Below are positions 16,515 to 25,077 of a stretch of DNA of 64,000 nucleotides, one piece after another. Origin of the DNA: JACKCR01 sp041390305 (lineage in GTDB: Bacteria; Eisenbacteria; RBG-16-71-46; CAIMUX01); NCBI GenBank assembly GCA_041390305.1, contig JAWKQE010000024.1:29876-93875 (forward strand), in the 5' to 3' direction. The notes under the pieces were generated by a model that worked only from the letters and a program-made list of their open reading frames with translations, was not told the origin of the DNA and did not search any database. The stretch's first letter is position 1, and each line of letters opens with the position of its first letter. Made by a program: the position numbers and the translations under genes.

Positions 16515-17618
16515 ATGAACTCAGCTGAGCACCGCGCCGTCATTTCGATCGACGGCATCGATCCGCTTCCGCTCTTCGGTCAGGCTGACGCGAACCTCCG
16601 TGCCATCGAAGACCGGTTCGCGGTCAGGTTGAGTAGCCGCAACGGCGAACTCCAGGTGGTGGGCGAGGACGAATCGAGCGTGTCCGCGGCCCTCCACGTG
16701 CTCGGGATCCTGATCGATCGGGCCAGACGGGGCAGCCCGATCACGGCCGAGGATCTGGAGTACCTCTTCTCCGCCGCCGACCATGAATCGCGGCCCGCGG
16801 CGCCGAAAGGGGACGGGGTCGTCGTGCTCGGCGACAAGAAGGTCGTCAAGGTACGGACTCTCACGCAGGCCGAGTACGTCGAAGCGCTCCTCCAACGTGA
16901 CGTCGTCTTCGGGATCGGCCCGGCCGGACCGGGGAAGACCTACCTCGCCGTGGCGGTGGCGGTGAGGCTCCTCAAGGAGAAGCGGGTCGACCGGATCGTG
17001 CTGGCGCGGCCCGCGGTTGAAGCGGGGGAGCGACTCGGCTATCTGCCGGGTGATCTCCAGGAGAAGGTCGATCCCTACCTCCGCCCGCTCTACGACGCGC
17101 TCAACGACATGATCTCGCTCGAGAAGCTGCAACGCTTCATGCAGCTCGGGGTCATCGAAGTCGTGCCGCTGGCTTACATGCGGGGCCGCACGCTCAGCAA
17201 TGCGTTCGTCATCCTGGACGAAGCGCAGAATGCCACGCTCACGCAGATGAAGATGTTCCTCACGCGGCTCGGCCCGAACTCCAAGGCCGCCGTCACCGGT
17301 GACATCACGCAGATCGACCTCGACGATCCCGCCGAGTCGGGACTGGTGCGGATCCAGGGGATCCTCGAAGGAGTCGAGTCGATCCGGTTCGTCTACTTCA
17401 ACGAGACCGACGTCGTCCGCCATCGTCTCGTCCGGGACATCATCCTCGCCTTCGATCGGAGTCAGCAGAGCGCCGGGAAGAAGGGCGCCGGCAGGCGACG
17501 GAACGAGGAGGACGGACGCGGCCAGAGCGGTCTCGGGACGCCCGGGCGGAGCGGACGGGCCAGGCGGGGCGGTTCCGGCGATCAGAACGACCAGGACGAC
17601 CAGGACGGGGATCGGTAG
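16515..17618 (+). CDS. phoH: PhoH family P-loop ATPase
   Basis: A 367-residue protein of the PhoH/PhoL type with an N-terminal region of about 115 residues before the ATPase core. The Walker A motif is GPAGPGKTYLA, where the usual family sequence has Thr in place of the second Pro; the GxxxxGKT core is intact. Also visible are VLARPAVEAGERLGYLPGDL, the Walker B segment FVILDEAQNAT, and TGDITQIDL. The C-terminal 50 residues are low-complexity, rich in Gly, Arg, Asp and Gln. It starts the widespread gene order phoH-pgpH-ybeY, linked to RNA metabolism and ribosome maturation. Exact substrate is unknown for the whole family. Confidence 0.88.
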   Translation: MNSAEHRAVISIDGIDPLPLFGQADANLRAIEDRFAVRLSSRNGELQVVGEDESSVSAALHVLGILIDRARRGSPITAEDLEYLFSAADHESRPAAPKGDGVVVLGDKKVVKVRTLTQAEYVEALLQRDVVFGIGPAGPGKTYLAVAVAVRLLKEKRVDRIVLARPAVEAGERLGYLPGDLQEKVDPYLRPLYDALNDMISLEKLQRFMQLGVIEVVPLAYMRGRTLSNAFVILDEAQNATLTQMKMFLTRLGPNSKAAVTGDITQIDLDDPAESGLVRIQGILEGVESIRFVYFNETDVVRHRLVRDIILAFDRSQQSAGKKGAGRRRNEEDGRGQSGLGTPGRSGRARRGGSGDQNDQDDQDGDR

Positions 17619-17624
17619 GGAAAC

Positions 17625-17645
17625 CGAAACCGTTCGGTTTCGTTT
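17625..17645 (+). terminator. Weak hairpin between phoH and pgpH
   Basis: CGAAACCG and CGGTTTCG form a perfect 8-bp stem with a TT turn, followed by only three T. It could slow or partly terminate transcription between phoH and pgpH. It is weak as a terminator. Confidence 0.3.
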
Positions 17646-17678
17646 GCGCGTTTCGGCGGCGACGACCAGGAGGTCCCC

Positions 17679-19763
17679 GTGAGCCAGGGAGAGCCCAAGG
17701 ATCCGGGTCGAGAACGGTTCCGTGAGTGGGGACGGGGTCTCCTCGTGCTCCTCGCGCTCTTGCCGTTGTTCCCTCCTCTCGCGGGAGACGCACCTCCGAT
17801 CTGGTCCCTCGGAGACGTCGCTCCCCGGGCCGTGGTGGCGGAGTTCGACTTCCCGGTCCTCCGCGATCGCTCCGAGTTCGACGAAGAGCTGAGACGGCTC
17901 CGCGGTGAGATTCCGGCGCTCCTCGCGGTGAGCGACAGCGCGCGCGTGTCCTCCCGTGACCGTCTCCTCAGCCTGCGCACGCGGGTCGAAACCCTCCGGG
18001 CGACGTATGACCCGAGCGGCCCCGACTCACTCACCCTCGGCTACGATCCGGAGACCAGCCTCTCGCTCGTTCTGGGAGAGAGGGGGCTCGGCCTTCTCGA
18101 TCTGCTCGACGAGCTCGGCGGCGAAGTCGAACGACGCGGCCTCGTCTCGGCCTCGCTGGGCCGCGATCTCGAGCCGTTCCGGACCGTCACGATCCTGGGA
18201 GCGGGAGACCCGGTCCACGTCGATTGCTCGCGTCTCCTCACGCCGAGCACGCTGCGGGATTCAGCGGCGGTGGTCGCGAGATCCCGTCGGCTCCCGGTTG
18301 GGCCGACCCTCGCGCTGGTCGACGACATCTTCACGCCGAACCTGGTCTGGCAGAAGGCGGAGACGGAGAGGCTCCTCGACGAAGCCGGCTCGGCGGTGCC
18401 GCGGCATCGTCGCTTCGTCCGAAAGGGGGAGAAGATCGTCGGGGCGAACGAGGTCGTCACCTCGGAGGTCGCGCTGGCCCTCCAGTCCTATGCCCTCTGG
18501 CAGGGGGAGGGCCGGGAGGGACACGAGCGGTGGACGGGTGTGGTCGATCGGGCGAGTCGGACCCTCCTCGCGGCCGCCCTCATCGCGCTCGCCTTCGTGC
18601 TGCTTCCGCTCGACGAAGGCGGGATCCAGCGGCGCCACCGTCCCGGACCGCCTCGGGGGGCGCTCGGGGAGCGGACTCTGTTCGCCATCGTGGTCGCGGG
18701 AGCGCTCGTCGTCTTCTTTCTCCTTCGCGGGGCAGGGTTGTCGCAGTATCTCCTCCCGGTCGCGGGGGCGGCGCTCACGGCCCGGCTCCTCCTGGGACGG
18801 GACTCCGGCTTCCTCGCGGGGGGGCTCCTCGCGACGCTCATCGCCCTTCCCGGGGGCGCAGGCTTCGCGGCCTGGGTCGTGTTCGCGCTCGGTTCCTCGG
18901 TGGCGGTGCTCGTGCCGACGCGGAGCCCCGCCGGCCTCGGCCGCTCCGCCGTTCTCGCCGCGGCGGCCCAGGCGGCCACTCTGCTCGCGCTCTTCGGCGC
19001 GGGCGTCGCGGCGCGTCGCACCTTCCAGATCGACGCCGTCATGGCGACGCTCGGCCCGCTTCTCGGCGGAGCCCTGGCCTGGGCCGCGGTCGCGTCGGTC
19101 GAACAGCGCGCGAGGTGGAGCACGCCGCTCGGCGCAGCGGAGCTCACGTCTCTCGACCAACCGCTCCTCGCGCGTCTCCAGGCGGAAGCTCCGGGGACGT
19201 ACGCACACTCGGTCCGGGTGGCGAGCCTGGCGGACGCGGCGGCCCGTGCCATCGGCGCCGACGGCCGGCTCGCTCGGGCCATCGGGTACCTGCACGACAT
19301 CGGAAAGCTCGCGCGTCCTCTCGACTTCCCCGAGAATGGTGGCGACCCGCCTCCCGCGCATCGCCACCATCTCCTCCGGGAGATGCACGTTCGTGAAGGC
19401 GTGGCGCTCGCGAGCGAGGCGAAGCTGCCGCGCGCGGTGGTGCAGGGGATCGCCGAGCACCACGGCACCGAACTCGGTGCCGAGAGTGCGCGACCGAGTT
19501 TCCCCGAGTCCGGGCTCGTCCTGATCGCGAATCGGGCCGTCCGCGCCCTTCCGGAAGGAAGGAGCGGGGAGCGGGGTGGGATGGAGGCGGAACTCGAGAC
19601 ATTGCTGGATCCGGTCAACCTGCTCGCGGACCTGGAGTGGAGCGGGATATCGTTGGACGAGCTCCGTACGGTGCGGAGTGAGATCACGGCTCTCTGTCGG
19701 AGTTGGATGCAGAGACCGCGGGCCACAGGGGGCGAGATGTTGGCGGACGAGGTGACGGAGTGA
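17679..19763 (+). CDS. pgpH: 7TM-HD phosphohydrolase (PgpH/YqfF-like, predicted cyclic di-AMP phosphodiesterase)
   Basis: A 694-residue membrane protein starting at GTG 17679 with AGGAGGTCCCC just before it. Residues about 15-35 are a first hydrophobic segment, followed by an extracytoplasmic 7TMR-HDED-like domain to about 285. Several membrane helices follow (about 290-470), then a cytoplasmic HD domain from about 500. The HD domain carries YAHSVRVASLADAAARAIGAD, the metal-binding YLHDIGKL, and AEHHGTEL. Characterised relatives in Listeria hydrolyse cyclic di-AMP. The gene lies in the common order phoH-pgpH-ybeY and its stop overlaps the ybeY start. Regulation by nucleotide signalling is inferred from the family. 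Confidence 0.88.
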   Translation: MSQGEPKDPGRERFREWGRGLLVLLALLPLFPPLAGDAPPIWSLGDVAPRAVVAEFDFPVLRDRSEFDEELRRLRGEIPALLAVSDSARVSSRDRLLSLRTRVETLRATYDPSGPDSLTLGYDPETSLSLVLGERGLGLLDLLDELGGEVERRGLVSASLGRDLEPFRTVTILGAGDPVHVDCSRLLTPSTLRDSAAVVARSRRLPVGPTLALVDDIFTPNLVWQKAETERLLDEAGSAVPRHRRFVRKGEKIVGANEVVTSEVALALQSYALWQGEGREGHERWTGVVDRASRTLLAAALIALAFVLLPLDEGGIQRRHRPGPPRGALGERTLFAIVVAGALVVFFLLRGAGLSQYLLPVAGAALTARLLLGRDSGFLAGGLLATLIALPGGAGFAAWVVFALGSSVAVLVPTRSPAGLGRSAVLAAAAQAATLLALFGAGVAARRTFQIDAVMATLGPLLGGALAWAAVASVEQRARWSTPLGAAELTSLDQPLLARLQAEAPGTYAHSVRVASLADAAARAIGADGRLARAIGYLHDIGKLARPLDFPENGGDPPPAHRHHLLREMHVREGVALASEAKLPRAVVQGIAEHHGTELGAESARPSFPESGLVLIANRAVRALPEGRSGERGGMEAELETLLDPVNLLADLEWSGISLDELRTVRSEITALCRSWMQRPRATGGEMLADEVTE

Positions 19764-20407
19764 GCACGGGGCAGCGATCCGGCGTCCGGGAGGACACCGC
19801 CCGGTTCCCGATCACGGTGCGAACGGCCGCGGGCCAGGTCGACCGGTCCGGCGTGCGCGAAGTGCTCCGGAGCTGCCTCGAGGCAGAGTCCGTCGTTGCC
19901 GGCGCCTCGATCGGCCTCCTCTTCTGCGGAGACCGGGCGATGAAGGAACTGAACGCGCAGTTCCGCGGGAAGGACCGCACGACGGACGTCCTCTCGTTTC
20001 CGGAGGATCCCGGTTTGGATGGAGCCGGCGGGCCGGGTGGGCCCGGCGGAACAGGTGGAACCAGGAGGGGGGCGGCAGAATCACACGGTGCGCCCGGAGT
20101 CGGCGCCGTGGATCTGGAGCCCGGAGACGGCCCGTTTCTCGGTGACATCGCGGTCAGCCTGCCACAGTGCATCCTCCAGGCGCGGGAGCAGGCCGTCGAT
20201 CCGGGTGAAGAGTTGGTCCGGCTCCTCGTTCACGGAGTGTTGCACCTGCTCGGACATGACCACATGGAGGCGGAGGAGCGGAAGCGGATGGTGGCTCGCG
20301 AGCGGGTCTGTCGGCGTCGGGCGAAGTCCCTGGGACTCGGCCCCGGGCTGCTCATCGCCCGGCCCGGTGGGCGCACGGTGCCGAGTCCGGGGAGCAGACG
20401 ACGGTGA
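19760..20407 (+). CDS. ybeY: Endoribonuclease YbeY (16S rRNA maturation) with a glycine-rich insertion
   Basis: A 215-residue metallo-endoribonuclease of rRNA processing and ribosome quality control. The GTG at 19760 overlaps the pgpH stop (GTGA). The zinc site HGVLHLLGHDH is complete, and the DRTTDVLSFPEDP and FLGDIAVSLP segments are canonical. Between these two lies an unusual insertion of about 45 residues rich in Gly and Pro (GPGGPGGTGG), absent from typical YbeY proteins of about 150-160 residues. The C-terminus also has an Arg/Pro-rich extension. Function should be intact because the insertion replaces a surface loop. It overlaps the following CBS-protein gene by four bases. Confidence 0.9.
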   Translation: MSTGQRSGVREDTARFPITVRTAAGQVDRSGVREVLRSCLEAESVVAGASIGLLFCGDRAMKELNAQFRGKDRTTDVLSFPEDPGLDGAGGPGGPGGTGGTRRGAAESHGAPGVGAVDLEPGDGPFLGDIAVSLPQCILQAREQAVDPGEELVRLLVHGVLHLLGHDHMEAEERKRMVARERVCRRRAKSLGLGPGLLIARPGGRTVPSPGSRRR

Positions 20408-21276
20408 GCATGGTCTGGGTCTTCCTCGCGCTGGGACTCGTCTCGCCGTTCCTCATCCGCGCGGTGGCGCCACGCGGGTGGGCGAAGCCGCGCCCGATGA
20501 ACGTCATGATGCTGGCGGCGTCGGCGTCGGCCTGGATCGCGGTCGGGGCCTACGCCGGCCGCGCGGACGGCGGCCTCAGTGAACACGGGCCGTTTCTCGT
20601 CGTGCTCTTCGTCGGGATGGTGATCGTCGAGGGGTGCCTTCTCCTCCGGCCGTCCCGTTGGCGATCGGGTGAAGGCGACATCGGCGAGGTCGACGAGGGG
20701 AACGGGACGAACGGGGAGGAGCCTCTCTCGCCGGAGGCGGAGCAGCTGCTGCAGCGCGCGCTCGGTTTGGAGGACACCTCGGTCGAAGAACTGATGACGC
20801 ATCGGGACCATGTTCTGACGGTGCAGGGTGGGCTCACCGCGGGAGAGGTTCTCGAGGAGATGCGTCGGTCGTCGCGGACGCGGATCGTGATCGTGGAAGG
20901 CACGCTCGATCGGATCCTCGGCATCGCGCACGCGAAGGATCTCGTGCCGCTCGTCCTCGAAGGACGGGGCTCGGAGCCGGTGCGGCGCCATCTCCGCCGT
21001 CTCCTCCGCGTCCCGCGCAAACTCTCGGCACGCCGGCTCCTCGAGGAGTTCAGGCGGAACCGGGTCACGCTCGGCGCGGTCGCGGACGTCCGCGGGCGCA
21101 CGCTCGGCATCGTGTCGTTGACGGACGTCTTCCACTTCATCGCCGACGTCTCCGCGTCCCAGAGTGGCGCGGGCGTGGTCGGCAACGGAGACGGTGCGGC
21201 GGGTGGCGCTCCCGTGCGGGGCTCGGCCGTCTCCCGCGGCGTTCAGGACGAGGAAGCGGAAGGGGGGAGGGGATGA
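20404..21276 (+). CDS. CBS-domain membrane protein (CorC/HlyC-related)
   Basis: A 290-residue protein beginning at GTG in a GTGA overlap with ybeY (an in-frame ATG follows two codons later). Three hydrophobic segments occupy residues about 1-80. A CBS pair starts near 120 with the family signature LEDTSVEELMTHRDHVLTV, where related proteins have DxxVxDIMxPR, and ends around 250 with GAVADVRGRTLGIVSLTDV. There is no C-terminal CorC_HlyC transporter-associated domain, unlike the next gene. Proteins of this family are linked to magnesium or cobalt efflux. It may pair with the product of the next gene, and the two look like an ancient split duplication. Confidence 0.75.
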   Translation: MSMVWVFLALGLVSPFLIRAVAPRGWAKPRPMNVMMLAASASAWIAVGAYAGRADGGLSEHGPFLVVLFVGMVIVEGCLLLRPSRWRSGEGDIGEVDEGNGTNGEEPLSPEAEQLLQRALGLEDTSVEELMTHRDHVLTVQGGLTAGEVLEEMRRSSRTRIVIVEGTLDRILGIAHAKDLVPLVLEGRGSEPVRRHLRRLLRVPRKLSARRLLEEFRRNRVTLGAVADVRGRTLGIVSLTDVFHFIADVSASQSGAGVVGNGDGAAGGAPVRGSAVSRGVQDEEAEGGRG

Positions 21277-22418
21277 GCCCGATCCAGCCGATTGCGATCC
21301 TCGTCTGGGTGGTCTCCGCCCTCGTCGTCTGGCTTCTCGGTTGGGAGACGACGACGGGGAACGAAGAGCGACGCTCGCGTCTCCATCGCGCGATCGAGGT
21401 CCACCTCGGGCTCTGGGCGTTCTTCGGGCTCGCGGTGGTGCTGAAGAGCGCGTTCTGGCGGACGGCGCCGCCCTGGACCGCGGCGCTCACGACGCTCGCG
21501 CTCGGGCCGGTCGCGGCGCTCCTCCTGGAGCTGGGCAGGCGGCGGGAGGGGACGCCGTTTCCTCGGGGTGGACTCTGGGTGCTCGCGCCGCTGCGCGGAA
21601 TCTCGCTCTGGTTGCTCCTCGGTTTCGAGGCGTTGCGTGCGCGGATCCGCCGGGCGGAGCCGACGCCCAGCCACGATATGCGGTCCGAGGAACCGACGAG
21701 TCCCGTGTCACTGCTCGAGGCCGTTCGTGAACTCGACTCGCTCACGCTCGAGGAGATCATGGTTCCGCGATCACAGGTGATGGCGCTATCCGGGGAGGAA
21801 ACACCGCGCGACGCTCTCGCCCGGGTGCGGGGTGCGAAGCACTCGACCTATCCCGTCCACGCGGAGTCGGTCGACCACATCCTCGGGCTCGTGCGCATGG
21901 TCGACCTGGCGAAGCCCGGCCAGATCGATCGCCCCGTGAGCGAGCTCGCGGCGACCGCGCCGATCTATCCCGAGACGATGCGCGGGCTCGACCTCCTCAG
22001 CGAGATCGGGAACTCCGAAGTGAAGGCCGCGCTCGTGGTCGACGAGTTCGGGAGCCCGGCCGGGCTCGTGACCGCGGAGGATCTCTTCGAAGTGCTGATC
22101 GGAGACCTCGTCGGTGAACACGAGGTCGTGAAGAGGCGGATCCTTCCCGTCGAGCCGGGCGTCTACAGGGTCGATGGGGCGTGTGAGATCGAGGAGTTCA
22201 ACGACGAGGTTCGCGAGGTCCTTCCCGAAGGCGACTACGAGACCGTCGCCGGCCTCATCCTCGAGTACACCGGGCGGATCCCGCAGTCCGGGGACGAGGT
22301 GGATCTGGGACGTGCCGTCCTCGAGGTGGAAGAGGCGACGGACCGGCGCATCCTCTGGGTGCAGGTGACGCTGACCGACGTGAAGGGCGGTCCATCGCCT
22401 CAGGCGAGCTCGGGATGA
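21273..22418 (+). CDS. HlyC/CorC family transporter-associated protein with CBS pair
   Basis: A 381-residue protein starting at an ATG that overlaps the previous stop. Residues about 1-120 contain three or four membrane segments. The CBS pair begins with LDSLTLEEIMVPRSQVMALS, the typical CorC entry motif, and runs to VVDEFGSPAGLVTAEDLFEVLIGDLVGE. Residues about 290-375 form the CorC_HlyC domain (YRVDGACEIEEFNDEV, GDYETVAGLILEYTGRIPQSGD). By family it is involved in divalent cation efflux or tolerance. It is part of the overlapping run ybeY to recO, whose members are commonly coexpressed in bacteria. Confidence 0.85.
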   Translation: MSPIQPIAILVWVVSALVVWLLGWETTTGNEERRSRLHRAIEVHLGLWAFFGLAVVLKSAFWRTAPPWTAALTTLALGPVAALLLELGRRREGTPFPRGGLWVLAPLRGISLWLLLGFEALRARIRRAEPTPSHDMRSEEPTSPVSLLEAVRELDSLTLEEIMVPRSQVMALSGEETPRDALARVRGAKHSTYPVHAESVDHILGLVRMVDLAKPGQIDRPVSELAATAPIYPETMRGLDLLSEIGNSEVKAALVVDEFGSPAGLVTAEDLFEVLIGDLVGEHEVVKRRILPVEPGVYRVDGACEIEEFNDEVREVLPEGDYETVAGLILEYTGRIPQSGDEVDLGRAVLEVEEATDRRILWVQVTLTDVKGGPSPQASSG

Positions 22419-23377
22419 CCTCTCAGATTCTGCGTACCGACGGGTTGGTGCTGAGAAACCTCCGCTACGGAGACACCAGCCGGGTCGCGACGCTGCTCAC
22501 GGCCGAACTCGGCAAGATCTCCGTCATCGGCAAGGGCGTGCGGGAACCGACCAGCCCGCTCGGCTCCAGCCTCGAACTCTTCGCGCGGTCCGAGTTCGTC
22601 GTCTACTTCCGCTCCGGCCGGAACCTCCAGATGCTGAAGAGTGGGGACGTGATCGAGCCGCACTCGGCCCTCGCGCGTGAGCCGTTTCGGTTCGTCTACG
22701 GGTCGGCCGTGGTCGAGTTCGTGGACCGCATGCTGCTCGAAGAAGAGCCGTCGCCGCCGCTCTACTCGCTCGTGCTGCGTGTGCTCGCGAGGATCGAGAC
22801 GGTCCGTCGGTCCCGTGTGAACGAGGTGTTCCGCGCCTTCCAACTGCGCGCCGCTTCCATTCTCGGGTACGCGCTCCTCCTCGACGGTTGTCTCCACTGT
22901 GACCGGTCTCTCGACGAGGCCGTGTACGCTCCGCTCGATCCCTCGGGGCAGGGAGAGATCTGGCTGTTCCGTCCGAGCGAAGGGGGCGCGCTCTGCGCGG
23001 AGTGCGCGCGCCTCGTCGAGTCGGGGTATCCGCTCACCGTCCGCGCCCTGCTCCGGATCCGCTCGATGGTCCGGAGTGAGCCGGGGGGTGCGGGGCCCGG
23101 TGCGGCTCTGCTCGAACGACTGCCGGCGGCGGTGCGTGACGAGTCGCTCGAACGGCCGCGGGTCGGAGTGGGCGAGGAGTCGGCCGAACGGCTAGAGGCT
23201 GGAGTGGGCGGGGAATCGGGAGAGCGGTACCGGGCTTCCATGGACGAGGGGATGGACGAGCGCCGACAGGAGGCCGAGTTCCGCTGGGGCGAGGCGCTGG
23301 AGCAGATCGTCGAGAGTTTTCTCCACTTCCATGTCGAACGCTACCGTGGGCTCCGGAGCCTCCGCACGCACGGCTGA
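22415..23377 (+). CDS. recO: DNA repair protein RecO
   Basis: A 320-residue recombination mediator that loads RecA with RecR and RecF. The ATG overlaps the preceding stop (ATGA). The N-terminal OB fold is seen in ILRTDGLVLRNLRYGDTSRVATLLTAELG followed by the conserved ISVIGKGVREP. A four-cysteine zinc site is present (CLHC and CAEC). The family is usually about 240-260 residues; this protein carries an insertion at about 220-285 containing GVGEES and GVGGES repeats, probably disordered. It closes the phoH-recO housekeeping run. Era and DgkA, often found in such runs, are absent here. Confidence 0.9.
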   Translation: MTSQILRTDGLVLRNLRYGDTSRVATLLTAELGKISVIGKGVREPTSPLGSSLELFARSEFVVYFRSGRNLQMLKSGDVIEPHSALAREPFRFVYGSAVVEFVDRMLLEEEPSPPLYSLVLRVLARIETVRRSRVNEVFRAFQLRAASILGYALLLDGCLHCDRSLDEAVYAPLDPSGQGEIWLFRPSEGGALCAECARLVESGYPLTVRALLRIRSMVRSEPGGAGPGAALLERLPAAVRDESLERPRVGVGEESAERLEAGVGGESGERYRASMDEGMDERRQEAEFRWGEALEQIVESFLHFHVERYRGLRSLRTHG

Positions 23378-23428
23378 TCGATCCGGCTCTCTTGACGCGG
23401 GCGTCGTGGTTCCCACATCCTGCCGACC

Positions 23429-24235
23429 ATGAACGTGACACGAACGAACCGGACCACGACGGGAACGAACTCCTCACCGCGCGTCCGCGCGTCCGGCGCG
23501 CGGAACCTCGCGCTACTGCTCGGCTCCCTCTTCCTCCTCGCCTCGGTCGGCTGCGGGAAGGAGAGTCCGAAGGGCGACTCCGGATCCGGTGGGGCGACCC
23601 CGACTCCCGAGACGACCGGTTCGGCCCCCGGTGATGGCGCCGCCCCGGGATCCGGTCCGGCCGGCGGGGCCGGTGAACTCCAGGGCGCGACCGGCACGGT
23701 CCCGGGTGGGGACGATGCCGGGCTTCTGACGCCCGAGCTCCTGCGCCTCCTCGGGTCGGTCCAGTCCGACGACGAGGTCGGGTTCGAGTTCCGTCCGCCG
23801 GTCGTCTTCGAGCGGGCCGCGGACAACTTCGTCGAGCAGGCGAGGCGGGCCCTCGCCCAGACCCCCGGTTCGGACGGTCCCTACTTCACGCTTCCGCGCA
23901 TGATCTTCGCGGTCCCGGGGACGGAGGCGCGCATCTTCGTCGGTGAGTTCGCTCCGGAGACGGAACCGGTGGACGAGGAGGCCTGGGTCGCCGGCTACGT
24001 TGCCGCGGCGGAGAGCAAGGCGGTCGGGACGCGCTTCCTCCAGGATCGGCTGGAGTTCGCCGGGCAGGAACTGCTCTTCGTCCGGATCGAGTCCGGGAGC
24101 TTCCGGAACGATCGCGTCGTCCTTCGTACGAGGAAGGGGGCGCGGCTCCAGGTCGACTACCTGCTGCCGGCCGTGAGTCTGCCCGATATCGAGGACGCCG
24201 TCGTCGCGTCGATCGCCACGATCCGCAGCCGCTGA
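23429..24235 (+). CDS. Lipoprotein of unknown function
   Basis: A 268-residue lipoprotein that I do not recognise. The signal peptide is long (Arg and Thr at the start) and ends in lipobox LASVGC. A low-complexity linker rich in Gly, Pro and Ser covers about residues 35-90. The folded part contains FTLPRMIFAVPGTEARIFVGEF and alternating beta-like stretches to the end. An in-frame earlier GTG is absent, so the ATG is accepted. The gene lies between recO and the pyr operon. A TTGACG at 23392-23397 may be its -35 box but no good -10 is visible. Function unknown. Confidence 0.65.
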   Translation: MNVTRTNRTTTGTNSSPRVRASGARNLALLLGSLFLLASVGCGKESPKGDSGSGGATPTPETTGSAPGDGAAPGSGPAGGAGELQGATGTVPGGDDAGLLTPELLRLLGSVQSDDEVGFEFRPPVVFERAADNFVEQARRALAQTPGSDGPYFTLPRMIFAVPGTEARIFVGEFAPETEPVDEEAWVAGYVAAAESKAVGTRFLQDRLEFAGQELLFVRIESGSFRNDRVVLRTRKGARLQVDYLLPAVSLPDIEDAVVASIATIRSR

Positions 24236-24343
24236 CCGGCCCCGCCCAACGGGTTCGGGTGACTCCATCTTCCCGCTGGCACCCGCCTGGGGGCAGCTGC
24301 TACCTTCCCGCGAGCGTTCGAGACGAACGCACACCGGCTTCCG

Positions 24344-24374
24344 CCTTTAATCTGGTCCCGCGAGACCAGAAAGG
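24344..24374 (+). promoter_or_regulatory. Predicted PyrR-binding RNA hairpin covering the leader-ORF ribosome binding site
   Basis: In RNA this forms a lower stem CCTTT (24344-24348) with AAAGG (24370-24374), an asymmetric A-rich bulge AAT (24349-24351), an upper stem CTGGTC (24352-24357) with GACCAG (24364-24369), and the hexaloop CCGCGA. The architecture and the loop (consensus CNGNGA) are those described for PyrR-binding loops. The 3' strand of the lower stem is part of the AAAGGAG Shine-Dalgarno of the leader ORF at 24386. A -10-like TGCTACCTT ends at 24306, giving a transcript that begins about 30 bases before the hairpin. No terminator follows, so control is probably translational. Confidence 0.72.
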
Positions 24375-24385
24375 AGCCTCTCGAG

Positions 24386-24508
24386 ATGAGCCTACCCAGA
24401 GGCAGCACCGCGCTCCGCCGCTGCGTGCGCCCTTTCCTTACCACGTTTCGGGCGGAATCGTGCACGACAGGGTCGTGGATCCGTTCCTCGCGTCGGAGGT
24501 CTACATGA
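24386..24508 (+). CDS. Short leader ORF translationally coupled to pyrR
   Basis: Forty codons, ATG at 24386 to TGA at 24506-24508. AGGAG lies nine bases before the ATG and overlaps the predicted PyrR-binding hairpin. The TGA overlaps the pyrR ATG (ATGA at 24505-24508), so ribosomes finishing the leader can restart at pyrR. The peptide is rich in Arg, Ser and Thr, begins MSLPRGSTALRRC, and has no recognisable domain. It may be purely regulatory. The sequence shows the overlap directly; expression is inferred. Confidence 0.55.
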   Translation: MSLPRGSTALRRCVRPFLTTFRAESCTTGSWIRSSRRRST

Positions 24509-25077
24509 ACTTCAAGCACAAGGCCTTCATCGTCAACGCCGACGAGATGCGGCGGGCGATCGTCCGCATCTCCCACGAGATCGTCGAGCGCAACCGGGGG
24601 ATCGACGAAGTCGTCCTGATCGGCATCCGGCGTCGCGGCGTGCCTCTGGCGGAGCGGGTCCAGGAGAACATCAAGAACTTCGAGGGCGCGACCGTCCCAC
24701 TCGGCATCCTGGACATCACGTTCTACCGCGACGACCTCCAGAAGGTGGCGCAGCAGCCGGTGGCCCGTCCCACCGAGATTCCGTACAACCTCGACGACAA
24801 GATCGTAGTCCTGGTCGACGACGTGCTCTTCACCGGCCGGACCGTTCGTGCCGCGCTCGACGCCATCATCGACTTCGGACGCCCGCGCGCGATCCAGCTC
24901 GCGGTGCTGGTCGACCGCGGCCATCGGGAGCTCCCGATCCGCGCCGACTACGTCGGCAAGAACGTGCCGACGTCCCGACGTGAAGTGATCCATGTCCACC
25001 TGGAAGAGATCGACGGAGAAGACGGGATCCGGATCGACGAGCTCGATCGCGAGATCCCGCGTGGGGAGGCGGAATGA
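24505..25077 (+). CDS. pyrR: Bifunctional pyr operon regulator / uracil phosphoribosyltransferase PyrR
   Basis: A 190-residue PyrR. The PRPP-binding loop VVLVDDVLFTGRTVRAALDA is complete, and the RRAIVRISHEIVERN and LIGIRRRGVPLAERV segments are typical. PyrR binds pyr leader RNA when UMP or UTP is high and also has weak uracil phosphoribosyltransferase activity. GGAGGTCTAC precedes the ATG at 24505, which is also the overlap point with the leader ORF. It overlaps pyrB by four bases. It presumably represses its own operon through the hairpin at 24344. Confidence 0.93.
   Translation: MNFKHKAFIVNADEMRRAIVRISHEIVERNRGIDEVVLIGIRRRGVPLAERVQENIKNFEGATVPLGILDITFYRDDLQKVAQQPVARPTEIPYNLDDKIVVLVDDVLFTGRTVRAALDAIIDFGRPRAIQLAVLVDRGHRELPIRADYVGKNVPTSRREVIHVHLEEIDGEDGIRIDELDREIPRGEAE

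Noticed and set aside
24277..24306. TGGCAC at 24277 as the -24 element of a sigma-54 promoter before pyrR
   Set aside because: The required GC-containing -12 element is not at the right distance.
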